Assembly (NCBI GenBank): GCA_016865035.1
Contig: CP018227.1
Coordinates: forward strand, 1,954,001 to 2,018,000
Length of the DNA: 64,000 nt
Direction of reading: 5' to 3'
From: Kordiimonadales bacterium IMCC3096
GTDB taxonomy: Bacteria > Pseudomonadota > Alphaproteobacteria > Minwuiales > Minwuiaceae
The position numbers were made by a program, and so were the translations under genes. Positions within the stretch are counted from its first letter, which is position 1; each line of letters begins with the position of its first letter. A model generated the notes under the pieces. The model saw nothing but the letters and a program-made list of their open reading frames with translations. It was not told where the DNA came from and ran no database searches. Of the stretch, positions 1-9,119 are shown piece by piece.

Positions 1-41
1 TTCTTACTTCCCGTTCTGGCCGGTCACTGCTGCCGAGAGGC

Positions 42-839
42 CTACTTCCCGGTGAACTTCGCCTTGCGCTTCTCGACGAAGGCATTGACGCCCTCGCGAT
101 AGTCCTCGCGCTTCGCGCATTCCGCGAAGCACTCCGCCTCGAACTGCAGCTGGCTCTCGAATTCGTTCTCCAGGCTGCGGTACATCAGCCGCTTGCCCTG
201 TCCCAGCACGAAGGTCGGACCATTCGCCAGCCGCGTGGCCAGCTTGTCGGTCTCCGCATCCAGATCGGCGTCCGGCACGACGAAGTTGACCAGACCGGCG
301 TCGGCCATCTGCTGCGCGGTGTGGCGGTCGCCCAGCATGGTCATCTCGATGGCCTTCTTGATGCCGACGGCGCGGGGCAGGTGAAAGCTGGAGGATGCAT
401 CCGGCGTCGTGCCGATGTGGACATAGGCCAGGGTATAGAAGGCGCTCTCGGCGGAGATCACCATGTCACAGGCCGCGGCCATGGAGACACCGGCACCGGC
501 GGCGGCACCGCGGACCTTGGCGATGATCGGCTTCGGCATCCGGCGCATGGAATACATGATCGGGTGCAGGTCATGGATGCGGTTGACGAAATAGGCCTGG
601 ATCTCGCTCTCGGAGGCCGTGCCGAGGTATTCGTGCATGCCCTTCACATCGCCACCGGCCATGAAGTGATCACCGGCGCCGGTCAGCACGACGCAGCGCA
701 CCGCGTCGTCATATTCCAGCTCGTGCATGGCTTCGCGCATCAGCGCCCGCATCTCCATCGACAGCGCGTTGCGTGCCTCGGGACGGTTCATGGTGACGGT
801 GGCGATACCGTCGGCGATGCCTACTTCCAGATCAGCCAT
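42..839 (-). CDS. Enoyl-CoA hydratase/isomerase family protein
   Basis: A 265-residue crotonase-fold protein. The first oxyanion-hole segment AGGDVKGM lies at about residues 61-68 and the second, GAAAGAGVSMAAACD, at about 111-125. The usual first catalytic glutamate is not obvious near residue 141 (HIGTTPD), while Asp147 sits where the second acidic residue is expected, so the exact reaction (hydration, isomerisation or other acyl-CoA chemistry) cannot be read off. A purine-rich GGGGAGAGAGAGAA precedes the ATG. It is the last gene of the minus-strand run that includes the Anbu operon, 45 nt after the moeB-like stop. That gap allows co-transcription but there is no functional link visible. Family assignment is firm; substrate is unknown. 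Confidence 0.9.
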   Translation of the reverse strand: MADLEVGIADGIATVTMNRPEARNALSMEMRALMREAMHELEYDDAVRCVVLTGAGDHFMAGGDVKGMHEYLGTASESEIQAYFVNRIHDLHPIMYSMRRMPKPIIAKVRGAAAGAGVSMAAACDMVISAESAFYTLAYVHIGTTPDASSSFHLPRAVGIKKAIEMTMLGDRHTAQQMADAGLVNFVVPDADLDAETDKLATRLANGPTFVLGQGKRLMYRSLENEFESQLQFEAECFAECAKREDYREGVNAFVEKRKAKFTGK

Positions 840-884
840 TTCTCTCTCTCCCCAAAAAGAATCTCGTGACGATAGCGGAGCCTT

Positions 885-1640
885 TCAGACACCGCCACAG
901 AGTGGACATTCCGGGTCCGGCCTGACCCGTACCTTGCGGAACGTCGCGCCCAGCGCATCATGGATCAGCAACTGCCCGGCCATGCTTTCGCCCAGCCCGA
1001 GCAATTCCTTGATCACCTCCACCGCCTGCATCGACCCCATGACCCCGGCGATGGCGCCAAGCACGCCGTCCTGGGCGCAGGTCTGCTCCTCCGGCGGGAT
1101 CTCCGGGTACAGGCAGCGATAGCAGGGCAGCCCGTCCTCATAGCCACGCCAGGTGGCCAACTGACCGTCAAAGCGCAGGATCGCGGCGGAGACGAGCGGC
1201 TTGCGGTTCCTGAAACAGGCGTCATGTACGGCGAAACGGGTGGCGAAATTGTCCGATCCGTCGCAGACGAGATCATAGCCGGAGACCAGTTCGTCGGCGT
1301 TCTCGGCGCTGATCCGGGTCTGATGCGCCTCCACGGTGACATCATCGTTCAGACGGGCGACCGAAGTGATCGCGCTGTCTGTCTTCGGGCGATCGAGCAT
1401 GTCGCCGCCATGCAGGACCTGGCGCTGCAGGTTGGAGCGGGAGACGATATCGTCATCCACCACGCCGATGGTCCCGACCCCGGCTGCGGCCAGATACATG
1501 ATCAGCGGGGAACCGAGCCCGCCGGCACCGACCACCAGGACCCGCGCCCGCAGCAGCTTCTGCTGGCCGGCGCCGCCGACTTCCTTCAGGACGATGTGGC
1601 GGGCATAGCGGTCGATCTGGCTGTCGGTCAGACCGCTCAT
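885..1640 (-). CDS. moeB: MoeB/ThiF/HesA-family E1-like adenylyltransferase
   Basis: A 251-residue enzyme of the bacterial E1-like family, which adenylates the C-terminal glycine of a ubiquitin-fold sulfur carrier (MoaD for molybdopterin, ThiS for thiamine). The ATP loop GAGGLGS is at residues 38-44, the CDGSDNF acidic motif at 126-132, Zn-binding pairs C173/C176 and C245/C248, and the conserved Cys188 before DGVLG. Length is typical of MoeB without a rhodanese domain. Its ATG overlaps the Anbu stop by 4 nt (ATGA), so the two are very probably translationally coupled. Whether it serves molybdopterin synthesis (the window also encodes a molybdenum hydroxylase at 55828-58592) or the Anbu system cannot be decided from sequence; no MoaD/ThiS-like gene lies beside it. 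Confidence 0.88.
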   Translation of the reverse strand: MSGLTDSQIDRYARHIVLKEVGGAGQQKLLRARVLVVGAGGLGSPLIMYLAAAGVGTIGVVDDDIVSRSNLQRQVLHGGDMLDRPKTDSAITSVARLNDDVTVEAHQTRISAENADELVSGYDLVCDGSDNFATRFAVHDACFRNRKPLVSAAILRFDGQLATWRGYEDGLPCYRCLYPEIPPEEQTCAQDGVLGAIAGVMGSMQAVEVIKELLGLGESMAGQLLIHDALGATFRKVRVRPDPECPLCGGV

Positions 1641-2383
1641 GCAGAGAAATCCAGTTCCAGATCGGGGATCTCGCGATAGGCGGCGCGCAAGGCATCGGAC
1701 CAGCGGTTGCGGATGTCCTCGAAGTAGGGGTCGCCCTCCTCGAACCGACGCTCCAGCCAGGTTCCGGGATGGTCGCGACGATAGAGCAGCAGATCCACCG
1801 GCAGGCCCACCGACATGTTCGACCGCAGGGTCGAATCCATCGAGATCAGGCCGACCTTCACCGCCTCCACCAGTGGCATCTGGAAGTTCATCACCCGGTC
1901 GAGAATCGGCTTGCCGTACTTGGTCTCCCCGATCTGGAAGAAGGGCGTGTCCTCGGATGCCTCGATGAAGTTGCCTTCCGCATAGACCTGGTAGAGCCGC
2001 AGTTCCCGCCCCGCGATCTGGCCGCCCAGCAGGAAGGAGGCATTGAAGCCCCCGGCGCCCTGATCCAGCGAGGGACCGTCGAGCATGCGCACCTGCCGCA
2101 CCGCATCGCCCACCAGGCGGGCAATGGAGAACATGCTCGGTGCGCCGAGGATCGTCTGGGACGGGTCAGCGTTCGGACTGGCGATCAGTTCCTGCAGGTG
2201 GCCGACGACCGCCTGGGTGACCGCCAGGTTGCCCGCAGACAGCAGCGTGACAAGCCGTTCGCCAGGCCGGTGCCAGACAGTGGTCTTGCGAAAGGTGGAT
2301 ATGCTGTCGATGCCCGCATTGGTTCGGGTATCGGCCAGCATCATCAGGCCTTCGGCAGTCAGCATTCCGACGCAATAGGTCAC
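1637..2383 (-). CDS. Anbu (ancestral beta-subunit) proteasome-like peptidase
   Basis: A 248-residue Ntn-hydrolase of the Anbu/COG3484 family, relatives of 20S proteasome beta subunits that assemble into open helical rings. The MTYC N-terminus is characteristic: Thr2 becomes the catalytic nucleophile once Met is removed, with Asp18 (LADTRTNAG) and Lys33 (TFRKT) matching the catalytic Asp17/Lys33-type positions of proteasome subunits. The start is GTG, with GGGGGAG about 9 nt upstream. It lies 83 nt downstream of the alpha-E gene and overlaps the E1-like gene by 4 nt. Other Anbu operons usually contain a transglutaminase-like gene as well; none is present here. Substrates of the family remain unsettled. 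Confidence 0.93.
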   Translation of the reverse strand: MTYCVGMLTAEGLMMLADTRTNAGIDSISTFRKTTVWHRPGERLVTLLSAGNLAVTQAVVGHLQELIASPNADPSQTILGAPSMFSIARLVGDAVRQVRMLDGPSLDQGAGGFNASFLLGGQIAGRELRLYQVYAEGNFIEASEDTPFFQIGETKYGKPILDRVMNFQMPLVEAVKVGLISMDSTLRSNMSVGLPVDLLLYRRDHPGTWLERRFEEGDPYFEDIRNRWSDALRAAYREIPDLELDFSA

Positions 2384-2466
2384 GGCTCAGGCTCCCCCCG
2401 GTGCGATTCCATCATCTGATGGACTGCCTCAAGCGGGATGGCAGGTGCCATCCGCAGGAACCGTTC

Positions 2467-3477
2467 TTACCCCATCGTCTGTTCCTGTCGAGCATTTTCC
2501 GGGATCGCCAGCGGGCTGTCGTCAGCTTCCGCGGTCAGCAGGAAATCCTTCCCGATCTGGGCAGCGATCTGCAGGTTGGTATCCACGACTTCCGTCAGGA
2601 ATTCATGCAGGCCGGATTCCTGGCCGGTAAACTCCGCCACCTCGCCGTAGACCAGCCGCGCCCGCAGCTTGCCGGCCATCCTGAGGCAGCGGGGCGGACT
2701 CTCGTAGCTCTCGGTCAGGTTCTGCAGATTCTCCATGATGTTGTCGTAGCAACTGCGCACCGACCGGGGCATCTCCGGCCGCAGGACCAGCAGTTCCGCC
2801 ACGTTGGTATAGCGGATCTGGTCGCCGAACATGCGGCGATAGCTGCCCTGTGCCGACACGGACTGCAGCAACGCAGCCCACTGGTAATAGTCGGGTGCGC
2901 CGCCCACGACCTCCTCGGTCGGCAGGATCAGGTGGTATTTCACGTCCAGGATACGGGACGTGGAATCCGCCCGTTCGATGAAGGTGCCCAGGCGCGTGAA
3001 GCTGTAGGCATCGTCGCGGATCATGGTACCGGCCAGTGCCCCCCGGACCAGATGCGACCGCGACTTGACCCATTCGAAGAAGGCGGTGTGGCCCATGCCC
3101 TCCACCTTTTCCGGGGTCATGTCCCGGATTCCGTGCCAGGTGTCGTTGATGGCTTCCCACAGTTCGCGCGTGATCGTGTGGCGTTGGGCCCGCGCGTTCT
3201 CACGGGCGACGGAGAAGCAATTGTAGATGCTGGACGGATTCTCCTTGCTGAGCGCCATGAAGCGCAGGGTCGGATCGGCCTCCACCTTGCCGACAAGCTC
3301 CGTGTAGAGCGGTGCCACGCCGCCGGCGATCAGCACCGCGGTCCATTCATCGGTCCCGCCCGCATCCTGCGGCATCAGGGCCATGCGATCGGCCACCTCC
3401 AGCAGGCGCGCGACATTCTCCGCGCGCTCCACATAGCGGCTCATCCAGAAAAGGTCGTCGGCTGTACGACTAAGCAT
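2467..3477 (-). CDS. Alpha-E domain-containing protein (COG2307)
   Basis: A 336-residue all-helical protein beginning MLSRTADDLFWMSRYVERAE, the standard opening of the alpha-E family. Family members are encoded next to, or fused to, circularly permuted ATP-grasp proteins and Anbu, and have been proposed to take part in making or attaching a peptide-like modification; direct biochemistry is lacking. Here the ATP-grasp stop is 2 nt upstream and the ribosome site GGAGGA is embedded in the end of that gene, so the two are coupled. The remaining sequence shows repeated amphipathic helices with many Arg/Glu, no enzyme motif I recognise. Confidence 0.92.
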   Translation of the reverse strand: MLSRTADDLFWMSRYVERAENVARLLEVADRMALMPQDAGGTDEWTAVLIAGGVAPLYTELVGKVEADPTLRFMALSKENPSSIYNCFSVARENARAQRHTITRELWEAINDTWHGIRDMTPEKVEGMGHTAFFEWVKSRSHLVRGALAGTMIRDDAYSFTRLGTFIERADSTSRILDVKYHLILPTEEVVGGAPDYYQWAALLQSVSAQGSYRRMFGDQIRYTNVAELLVLRPEMPRSVRSCYDNIMENLQNLTESYESPPRCLRMAGKLRARLVYGEVAEFTGQESGLHEFLTEVVDTNLQIAAQIGKDFLLTAEADDSPLAIPENARQEQTMG

Positions 3478-3479
3478 GA

Positions 3480-4889
3480 TCAGTCCTCCAGCACCCAGGT
3501 GTCCTTGGTTCCGCCGCCCTGGCTGGAGTTCACGACCAGCGAACCCTCCTTCAGGGCAACACGTGTCAGGCCGCCGGGCACGATACGCACCCGGTCCGCG
3601 CCGCTCAGCACGAAGGGCCTCAGGTCCACATGCCGGGGTGCCACCCCGGACCCCACGAAGGTTGGGCAGGTGGACAGTGCCAGGGTCGGCTGGGCGATGA
3701 AGCCCGTCGGGTCCGCCTTGATGCGCTCGGCATAGGCCTCCTGCTCCGCCTTGGTCGAGGCCGGTCCCACCAGCATGCCGTAGCCGCCGGAGCCGTGAAC
3801 TTCCTTCACGACCAGCTCGTCCAGGTGTTCCAGGATGTATTTCAGCTCGTCGTCCCTGCGGCCCATGTAGGTGGGGACGTTGTTCAGGATCGGCTCCTCA
3901 CCCAGGTAGAAGCGGATCATCTCCGGCACATAGACATAGATCGCCTTGTCGTCGGCGACGCCGTTGCCGATGGCATTGGCGATGGCGATGTTGCCGGCGC
4001 GATAGGCTGAGACGAGGCCCGGCACACCCAGCAGCGAATCCTTGCGGAACGCCTGCGGGTCCAGGAACTCGTCATCCAGGCGGCGGTACATCACGTCGAC
4101 GCGCTGCGGCCCCCGCGTGGTGCGCATGTAGACCACCTCGTCGCGCACGAACAGGTCCGCGCCCTCCACCAGCTCGATGCCCATGCGATCGGCCAGGAAG
4201 GCATGCTCGAAATAGGCGGAATTGAACCGGCCCGGGGTCATCACGACCACCTTCGGTTCCCGGTCCTTGTAGGGCGCGACGGAGCGCAGCGTGTCGCGCA
4301 GGAAGTCGGCGTAATGGTCCACCGGCCTCACCCGGTGCTGTCGGAACAGGCCGGGGAACAGGCGCATTTCCGCTTCCCGGTTGCCCATCATGTAGGACAC
4401 GCCGGACGGGGTGCGGACATTGTCCTCCAGCACGTAGAACTCGCCGTCGGCCTTCACCATGTCGACACCCGCGATATGGGCGTAGATTCCGGCGGGCGGC
4501 GTCACGCCCATCATGGATGGCACGAAGGCGTCGTTGGCTTCGATGATGTCGCGCGGAATGTGTCCGGCGCGGAAGATCTGCTGGTCGCCATAGACATCGT
4601 TCAGGAAGGCATTGATCGCCTTCACCCGCTGCTCCATCCCCTTTTCCATCGCGCTCCATTCGGCGCCGGTGATGACCCGGGGGACAACGTCATAGGGGAT
4701 CAGCCGCTCCGGATCTCCGCCCTCGCCATAGACCGCGAAGGTGATGCCCAGCCTGCGGAACAGCAGGTCGGCTTCCTTGCGCTTGTTCTGGAATGTCTCG
4801 ACAGTGGTGGTGGTCAGCCAGTGCTCCAGTTCGCGATAGGCTTCGCGCACCGAGCCGTCATTGGCCGTCATTTCGTCATAGGGTGTCAT
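3480..4889 (-). CDS. Circularly permuted type 2 ATP-grasp protein (COG2308)
   Basis: A protein of about 469 residues in the circularly permuted ATP-grasp family that partners alpha-E and Anbu proteins; predicted to ligate amine and carboxylate groups using ATP. Recognisable blocks are GRFNSAYFEHAFLADRMGI, the VMYRRLDDEFLDP segment, GNGVADDKAIY and the glycine-rich VKEVHGSGGYGMLVGP loop. The chosen ATG at 4889 has AGGA 4 nt upstream; an in-frame ATG at 4913 would add 8 residues. It is the first gene of the minus-strand operon, and the preceding 256 nt up to the divergent tRNA must hold its promoter, though I cannot pick convincing boxes. Confidence 0.92.
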   Translation of the reverse strand: MTPYDEMTANDGSVREAYRELEHWLTTTTVETFQNKRKEADLLFRRLGITFAVYGEGGDPERLIPYDVVPRVITGAEWSAMEKGMEQRVKAINAFLNDVYGDQQIFRAGHIPRDIIEANDAFVPSMMGVTPPAGIYAHIAGVDMVKADGEFYVLEDNVRTPSGVSYMMGNREAEMRLFPGLFRQHRVRPVDHYADFLRDTLRSVAPYKDREPKVVVMTPGRFNSAYFEHAFLADRMGIELVEGADLFVRDEVVYMRTTRGPQRVDVMYRRLDDEFLDPQAFRKDSLLGVPGLVSAYRAGNIAIANAIGNGVADDKAIYVYVPEMIRFYLGEEPILNNVPTYMGRRDDELKYILEHLDELVVKEVHGSGGYGMLVGPASTKAEQEAYAERIKADPTGFIAQPTLALSTCPTFVGSGVAPRHVDLRPFVLSGADRVRIVPGGLTRVALKEGSLVVNSSQGGGTKDTWVLED

Positions 4890-5106
4890 TGCGTCCTGGC
4901 GCCCCTCAAACATTCAAGATTGGCCTCAAGTGGAGCACGCGCATCCGCCGCTCGCAACAGGGATGAGTAAATAGGCCGCATTGGGTTTCGGGATGTTTCG
5001 CGAAGTCCGCCGCCCACGAATATTTCTTGGGCATCTGACCAGTTTTTGATCTTTTCTTTGCATTCCGTGGCAGGTTCCGAACAGTGCCGCACTTGTCGAA
5101 ACGGAC

Positions 5107-5134
5107 TTGCGGGCCAACCCCGCGCCAGTATAAA
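5107..5134 (+). promoter_or_regulatory. Sigma-70-type promoter of the tRNA gene
   Basis: TTGCGG at 5107-5112 and TATAAA at 5129-5134 are separated by 16 nt. The expected transcription start is near 5141, about five bases before the mature tRNA end, which fits stable RNA promoters. The G/C-rich stretch between -10 and the tRNA (CGCCCC) resembles a stringent discriminator, but that is inference. Confidence 0.6.
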
Positions 5135-5145
5135 TCGCCCCTGCT

Positions 5146-5222
5146 GGGCCTGTAGCTCAATTGGTTAGAGCCGACCGCTCATAACGGTCTGGTTGCAGGT
5201 TCGAGTCCTGCCGGGCCCACCA
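5146..5222 (+). tRNA. tRNA with CAT anticodon, probably tRNA-Ile2 (lysidine type)
   Basis: A complete 77-nt cloverleaf. The acceptor GGGCCTG pairs with CGGGCCC (one G-U), the anticodon stem is GACCG/CGGTC around loop CTCATAA, the T arm is GCAGG/CCTGC around TTCGAGT, the discriminator is A and CCA is encoded. The CAT anticodon could mean elongator Met or the Ile2 species whose C34 is modified to lysidine by TilS. The Ile-like acceptor GGGCCTG and the CTCATAAC/TGGTTG context resemble Ile2 genes more than elongator Met, but this is a judgement by eye. It is not initiator tRNA: the C1-A72 mismatch and the GGG/CCC initiator anticodon stem are absent. Confidence 0.95.
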
Positions 5223-5469
5223 CTTCTTCCAACGCGAACCGGTATCCAGAGTGCGTGGGGCGTGGAATCCGTTTGTCCTTCGCCTTTGCGGGTGTTCGGC
5301 GAGTGTCGCGCGTCATCCAGAGACCGTGGATACGCACCTGAACAGAGTTCATTGCCCAAGAATCTCCCGAGGCTGGGTTCGGCGTCCAGACCATCATTCT
5401 GCGGAACAGGGGGCACGACTCTGAAAGTTCTCGCGGAAATATCGATTCCACAAACCGTCACCGGGCCAC
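5223..5469. other. Intergenic stretch between tRNA and bax-like stop
   Basis: About 250 nt with no credible gene. The reading frames here are products of the tRNA and its flank. I see no clear T-run terminator for the tRNA. Confidence 0.5.
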
Positions 5470-6387
5470 TCAATCCGTGGCGCCGCCGACCCGTAGCAGG
5501 AGTGGAGGCATGGTTGTGTCCAGTCGCACCGGATCGTAGTCCGCCAGGCGATAATGGGCCATCAGGTTACGCAGACGCTTGACGTACTGGTCGCCGATTT
5601 CCGAGTAGTCTCCAAGACCGCCGGCCAGTTCGTGCCCGTCGACCTCTCGTGTCGTGGCTCTGGCTTCCCAGCGCAGCTTTCGGATGCGTTCGTAGGCCCG
5701 GCCCGCGTTGATCGTGTGAACATAGCCAGCGACGGCGTGGTAGATGTTGTCGAAACGGGCCACCTTCACATTGTTGTTCCTGGATAGCATGAAATCGCCA
5801 TCAACCGGCGACGGACCGTGCTCGCCGAAGAGGGCATTGCCCTGACGTGCAAAGCGTGAGGTTCCCCAGCCACTCTCGACAATGGCTTGCGCCAGGATCA
5901 GCGATATCGGAACCGCATCGACCCGGTGCAGCAGCGCGTTGACGTCCGGTCCCCGCCCGATCCCGTACTCCCGCCCCAGCCCGTCGAGCCAGTTCCGTTC
6001 GATGGCGCCCGCGTGTCCCAATCTGCCCAGAGCCTGAAGGTGATATCGAACCTTCAGTATGTCCGCATTGACCTTCTGGGCATGCGGCAGCACCAGCCGG
6101 ATAAATGTGTCTGTCTTCTGACGGGTCAGCAGTTCGGATAACCCGGAGGGAACGGACAATGTGTAGACCGGCGGCAGCGTCTTGCGTTCCCTGACAGTCG
6201 TCAGCGAATAGCCAAGCTGGTCGAAGGTTTCGGCAAGTTCCCGTCCATCCTTGATCCGCGCCCATTTCTGCCCCGGCGAAAAAGGGGAAGTTAGATGGAT
6301 CGGCAGCCATGGTGGCCGTGTGTCGGCGAGACTCATCGGAGAGAGCAACAACGTGAGGGCGAGGCCAGCAAGGAAGCGAGACTTCAT
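5470..6387 (-). CDS. Bax-like glucosaminidase-domain protein, exported
   Basis: Starting at the ATG at 6387 the protein has 305 residues and opens with a clean signal peptide (MKSRFLAGLALTLLLSPMSLA). The C-terminal two thirds match the mannosyl-glycoprotein endo-beta-N-acetylglucosaminidase family that includes E. coli Bax: SLILAQAIVESGWGTSRFA carries the catalytic glutamate, followed by the GNALFGE motif. It probably hydrolyses N-acetylglucosaminyl bonds of peptidoglycan in the periplasm. The frame extends 28 codons upstream to 6471 without a signal peptide, so I prefer the internal ATG. It is a single gene, divergent from icd. Confidence 0.88.
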   Translation of the reverse strand: MKSRFLAGLALTLLLSPMSLADTRPPWLPIHLTSPFSPGQKWARIKDGRELAETFDQLGYSLTTVRERKTLPPVYTLSVPSGLSELLTRQKTDTFIRLVLPHAQKVNADILKVRYHLQALGRLGHAGAIERNWLDGLGREYGIGRGPDVNALLHRVDAVPISLILAQAIVESGWGTSRFARQGNALFGEHGPSPVDGDFMLSRNNNVKVARFDNIYHAVAGYVHTINAGRAYERIRKLRWEARATTREVDGHELAGGLGDYSEIGDQYVKRLRNLMAHYRLADYDPVRLDTTMPPLLLRVGGATD

Positions 6388-6720
6388 TCTGCAATCCACA
6401 TTGTCGTATCTTGATACCGCATTGATCGCATGCGTCGCGCACAGGCGCAATTGATCAGGGACTGGACTCAAGGTGATCGGGGGTTCCGCGACGGGACATG
6501 CCGATATTCAGCCTGGCAGGAACATGACGCTGCGCGCCTCCAGTTCTCTGCTCCCCTGAAACCGCCCCGCCTGAAGCCGTCACGTTCCGCCGGGGTTTCC
6601 CGGACCGAGGCAGGGAGCGGAATCACGTCGGCGACGTCACACCGCATTCGACTGTCGAACGCTGACGTTCTATACCGTTCAGGATATCAGATCTTCAAAT
6701 GCTGCAAGTTGGAACACGCC
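6388..6720. promoter_or_regulatory. 333-nt intergenic region between bax-like gene and icd
   Basis: This region must hold two divergent promoters. The plus-strand frame is open throughout (from 6430) but the translated residues are not Icd-like, so I treat it as non-coding. A small inverted repeat, GTATC-TT-GATAC, lies at 6406-6417, 19 nt upstream of the bax-like start, and could be an operator. I find no convincing -35/-10 pair for icd. Confidence 0.35.
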
Positions 6721-8919
6721 ATGCCCAATATCATCTACACCAAGGTTGACGAAGCACCGGAGCTGGCCTCCGCTTCACTGTTGCCGATCATTCAGAAATT
6801 TGCCGCAGCCGCCGACGTCAGCGTTGGGACGAAGGATATCAGCCTCGCCGGGCGCATTCTGGCAGCCTTTCCCGAACATCTGAACGAGGACCAGCGGCAG
6901 TCCGATGATCTGGCGGAACTGGGCCGTCTGGTGACGACGGCCGAGGCGAACGTGATCAAGCTGCCGAACATCTCCGCATCCGTGCCCCAGCTTGTCAGCG
7001 CGATCAAGGAGCTTCAGTCGCAGGGCTATGCCATTCCCGACTATCCGGAAAACCCCGGTACGGACGATGAGAAAGCCGCCCGGGCCAGGTACGACGCGAT
7101 CAAGGGCTCGGCGGTCAACCCGGTTCTGCGCGAAGGCAATTCCGATCGCCGCGCTGCGAGAGCCGTGAAGAACTTCGCGAAAGCCAATCCGCACAGCATG
7201 GGCGACTGGTCAGCCGACAGTCTGACTCACGTGTCATCCATGTCGGGGAATGACTTCTTCTCGAACGAGACCTCGGCAACGCTGGGTGCCGCAACCGGTG
7301 CCAGGATCGTGCTGGAGACCGCCTCGGGCGAGACGGTTCTCAAGGAGGGGCTCGAGTATCCCGCAGGCACGGTCGTTGACGCGACCTTCATGAGCGTTGC
7401 CGCGCTGAAGGATTTCCTTGCCGCCGAGATCGACAAGACGAAGGAACAGGGCATCCTCTTCTCGCTGCACCTGAAGGCGACGATGATGAAGGTGTCCGAC
7501 CCCATTCTTTTCGGCCACGCGGTCCGCGCCTTCCTTGCACCGGTCTTCGACAAGCATGGGGATGCGATGGCCGCACTGGGCGTGAATCCCAATTCCGGTC
7601 TTGGTGACCTGTTGGCGCGGGTCAGGGACAACGCGGAAATCATGGCCGACATCGACGCCTGCATGGCCGCGCGCCCGCCGATGTACATGGTCGATTCCGA
7701 CAAGGGCATCACCAACCTGCACGTCTCGTCAGACGTGATCATCGATGCCTCGATGCCTGCCCTGATTCGTGCAGGCGGCAAGGGCTGGGGCCCTGACGGC
7801 AAGGAAGCGGACGCCAATTGCGTGATCCCGGACCAGTCCTATGCGACGGTCTATGATGAGACGATCACCTTCTTCAAGGAGAACGGCAAGCTGAACCCGG
7901 CCACTGCCGGAACGGTCCAGAATGTCGGCCTGATGGCGCAGAAGGCCGAGGAATACGGCTCTCACCCGACGACGTTCGAGATCGCCGAGGCCGGCACGGT
8001 CAAGATGATCCTCGATGACGGCACCGTCCTGCACCAGCACGCCGTCGAAGCGGGCGATATCTGGCGCTCCTCGTCAGTACGGCAGGCGCCGATCGAGGAT
8101 TGGGTCAATCTGGCGATCTCGCGTCAGAAAGCCGAAGGCTGCGAAGCGATCTTCTGGCTGGATGCGGCGCGGGCGCATGACGCTGAACTGATCGCCTACG
8201 TGAAGCCGATCCTTGAAGCGCGCGGCGTGGCGGACAGGTTCAGGATCATGGCCCCGCGGGAAGCCACACGCGCATCGCTCGAAACCATCACCAGGGGTGA
8301 GAATTCCATCGCCGTGACCGGCAACGTGTTGCGCGACTATCTGACGGACCTGTTTCCGATTCTCGAACTGGCAACGTCCGCCAAGATGCTGTCGATCGTG
8401 AAGCTGATGAACGGCGGTGGACTGTTCGAGACCGGTGCGGGCGGTTCCGCGCCGAAGCATGTCCAGCAGCTCAATGAGCAGAACCACCTGCGTTGGGACA
8501 GTCTCGGTGAGTTCTGCGCGCTTGGCGAAAGCCTGATCTTCCTCGCCGACGCCAAGGGCAACGAGAAGGCGCGCGTCCTTGGCAATGCAGTCGAGAAGGC
8601 GACGCAGGGCATTCTCGACCATGACCGCTCCCCCTCCCGCAAGGTCGGCGAGCCGGACAACCGCGACAGCCATTACTGGTTTGCCCGCTACTGGGCGGAG
8701 GCCCTGGCCGGCCAGACAGACGATGCCGAGCTCGCGGCCCACTTCGCCCCGATCGCGGATGCCCTTGCGTCGGGTGAGGCGAAGATTCTTTCCGAACTCG
8801 CCGCTGTCCAGGGACGCCCGGCGGAGCTTGGGGGCTACTATCACCCCGACGCGGCAAGAACCGCCGCCGTCATGCGCCCCTCCGAGACGCTGAACGCCAT
8901 CATCGGCAATCCCGCCTGA
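6721..8919 (+). CDS. icd: NADP-dependent isocitrate dehydrogenase, monomeric type
   Basis: A 732-residue protein matching the monomeric Icd family (usual length about 740), which oxidatively decarboxylates isocitrate to 2-oxoglutarate with NADP in the TCA cycle. The N-terminus [20 protein letters not shown] is diagnostic of the family, as are [11 protein letters not shown], the EGNSDRRAA substrate segment, [20 protein letters not shown] and the late [16 protein letters not shown] block. Residues before Met at 6721 in the open frame are not family-like. The monomeric enzyme replaces the dimeric homologue in many bacteria. A perfect hairpin follows the stop, so it is probably monocistronic. Confidence 0.97.
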   Translation: MPNIIYTKVDEAPELASASLLPIIQKFAAAADVSVGTKDISLAGRILAAFPEHLNEDQRQSDDLAELGRLVTTAEANVIKLPNISASVPQLVSAIKELQSQGYAIPDYPENPGTDDEKAARARYDAIKGSAVNPVLREGNSDRRAARAVKNFAKANPHSMGDWSADSLTHVSSMSGNDFFSNETSATLGAATGARIVLETASGETVLKEGLEYPAGTVVDATFMSVAALKDFLAAEIDKTKEQGILFSLHLKATMMKVSDPILFGHAVRAFLAPVFDKHGDAMAALGVNPNSGLGDLLARVRDNAEIMADIDACMAARPPMYMVDSDKGITNLHVSSDVIIDASMPALIRAGGKGWGPDGKEADANCVIPDQSYATVYDETITFFKENGKLNPATAGTVQNVGLMAQKAEEYGSHPTTFEIAEAGTVKMILDDGTVLHQHAVEAGDIWRSSSVRQAPIEDWVNLAISRQKAEGCEAIFWLDAARAHDAELIAYVKPILEARGVADRFRIMAPREATRASLETITRGENSIAVTGNVLRDYLTDLFPILELATSAKMLSIVKLMNGGGLFETGAGGSAPKHVQQLNEQNHLRWDSLGEFCALGESLIFLADAKGNEKARVLGNAVEKATQGILDHDRSPSRKVGEPDNRDSHYWFARYWAEALAGQTDDAELAAHFAPIADALASGEAKILSELAAVQGRPAELGGYYHPDAARTAAVMRPSETLNAIIGNPA

Positions 8920-8927
8920 TCCACCCC

Positions 8928-8958
8928 GGACCGTGCGCCAGTCTGTGGCGCACGGTCC
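8928..8958 (+). terminator. Hairpin terminator after icd
   Basis: A perfect 13-bp stem, GGACCGTGCGCCA against TGGCGCACGGTCC, with a 5-nt GTCTG loop, begins 9 nt after the icd stop. No T-run follows, so it may act as an mRNA 3' end stabiliser or a weak terminator. Confidence 0.65.
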
Positions 8959-9119
8959 AGTGATCAGGCCCCGTTGGCCATTCTGGCGTCTGTGGGGCTG
9001 TGGGCGACAATCACCCGGTTCCCACTCCTGCTACAGGCCCGCCATTCCGGTCTTCGGATGAGGTGTCGCACGCGCTCTCTCGCCTGCCCCATTCCAGGAG
9101 ACGACCGAGGAAAGAGCCC

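Noticed and set aside
3480-4889. PafA/Dop-type Pup ligase
   Set aside because: The sequence is circularly permuted ATP-grasp, not glutamine-synthetase-like, and no Pup-like small gene is adjacent.
5165-5473. Minus-strand reading frames across the tRNA (102 and 90 codons)
   Set aside because: They translate the tRNA complement into the well-known spurious GLEPATRPL-type peptide.
6430-6720. N-terminal extension of icd
   Set aside because: The frame is open but residues are not Icd-like; the family N-terminus begins at 6721.
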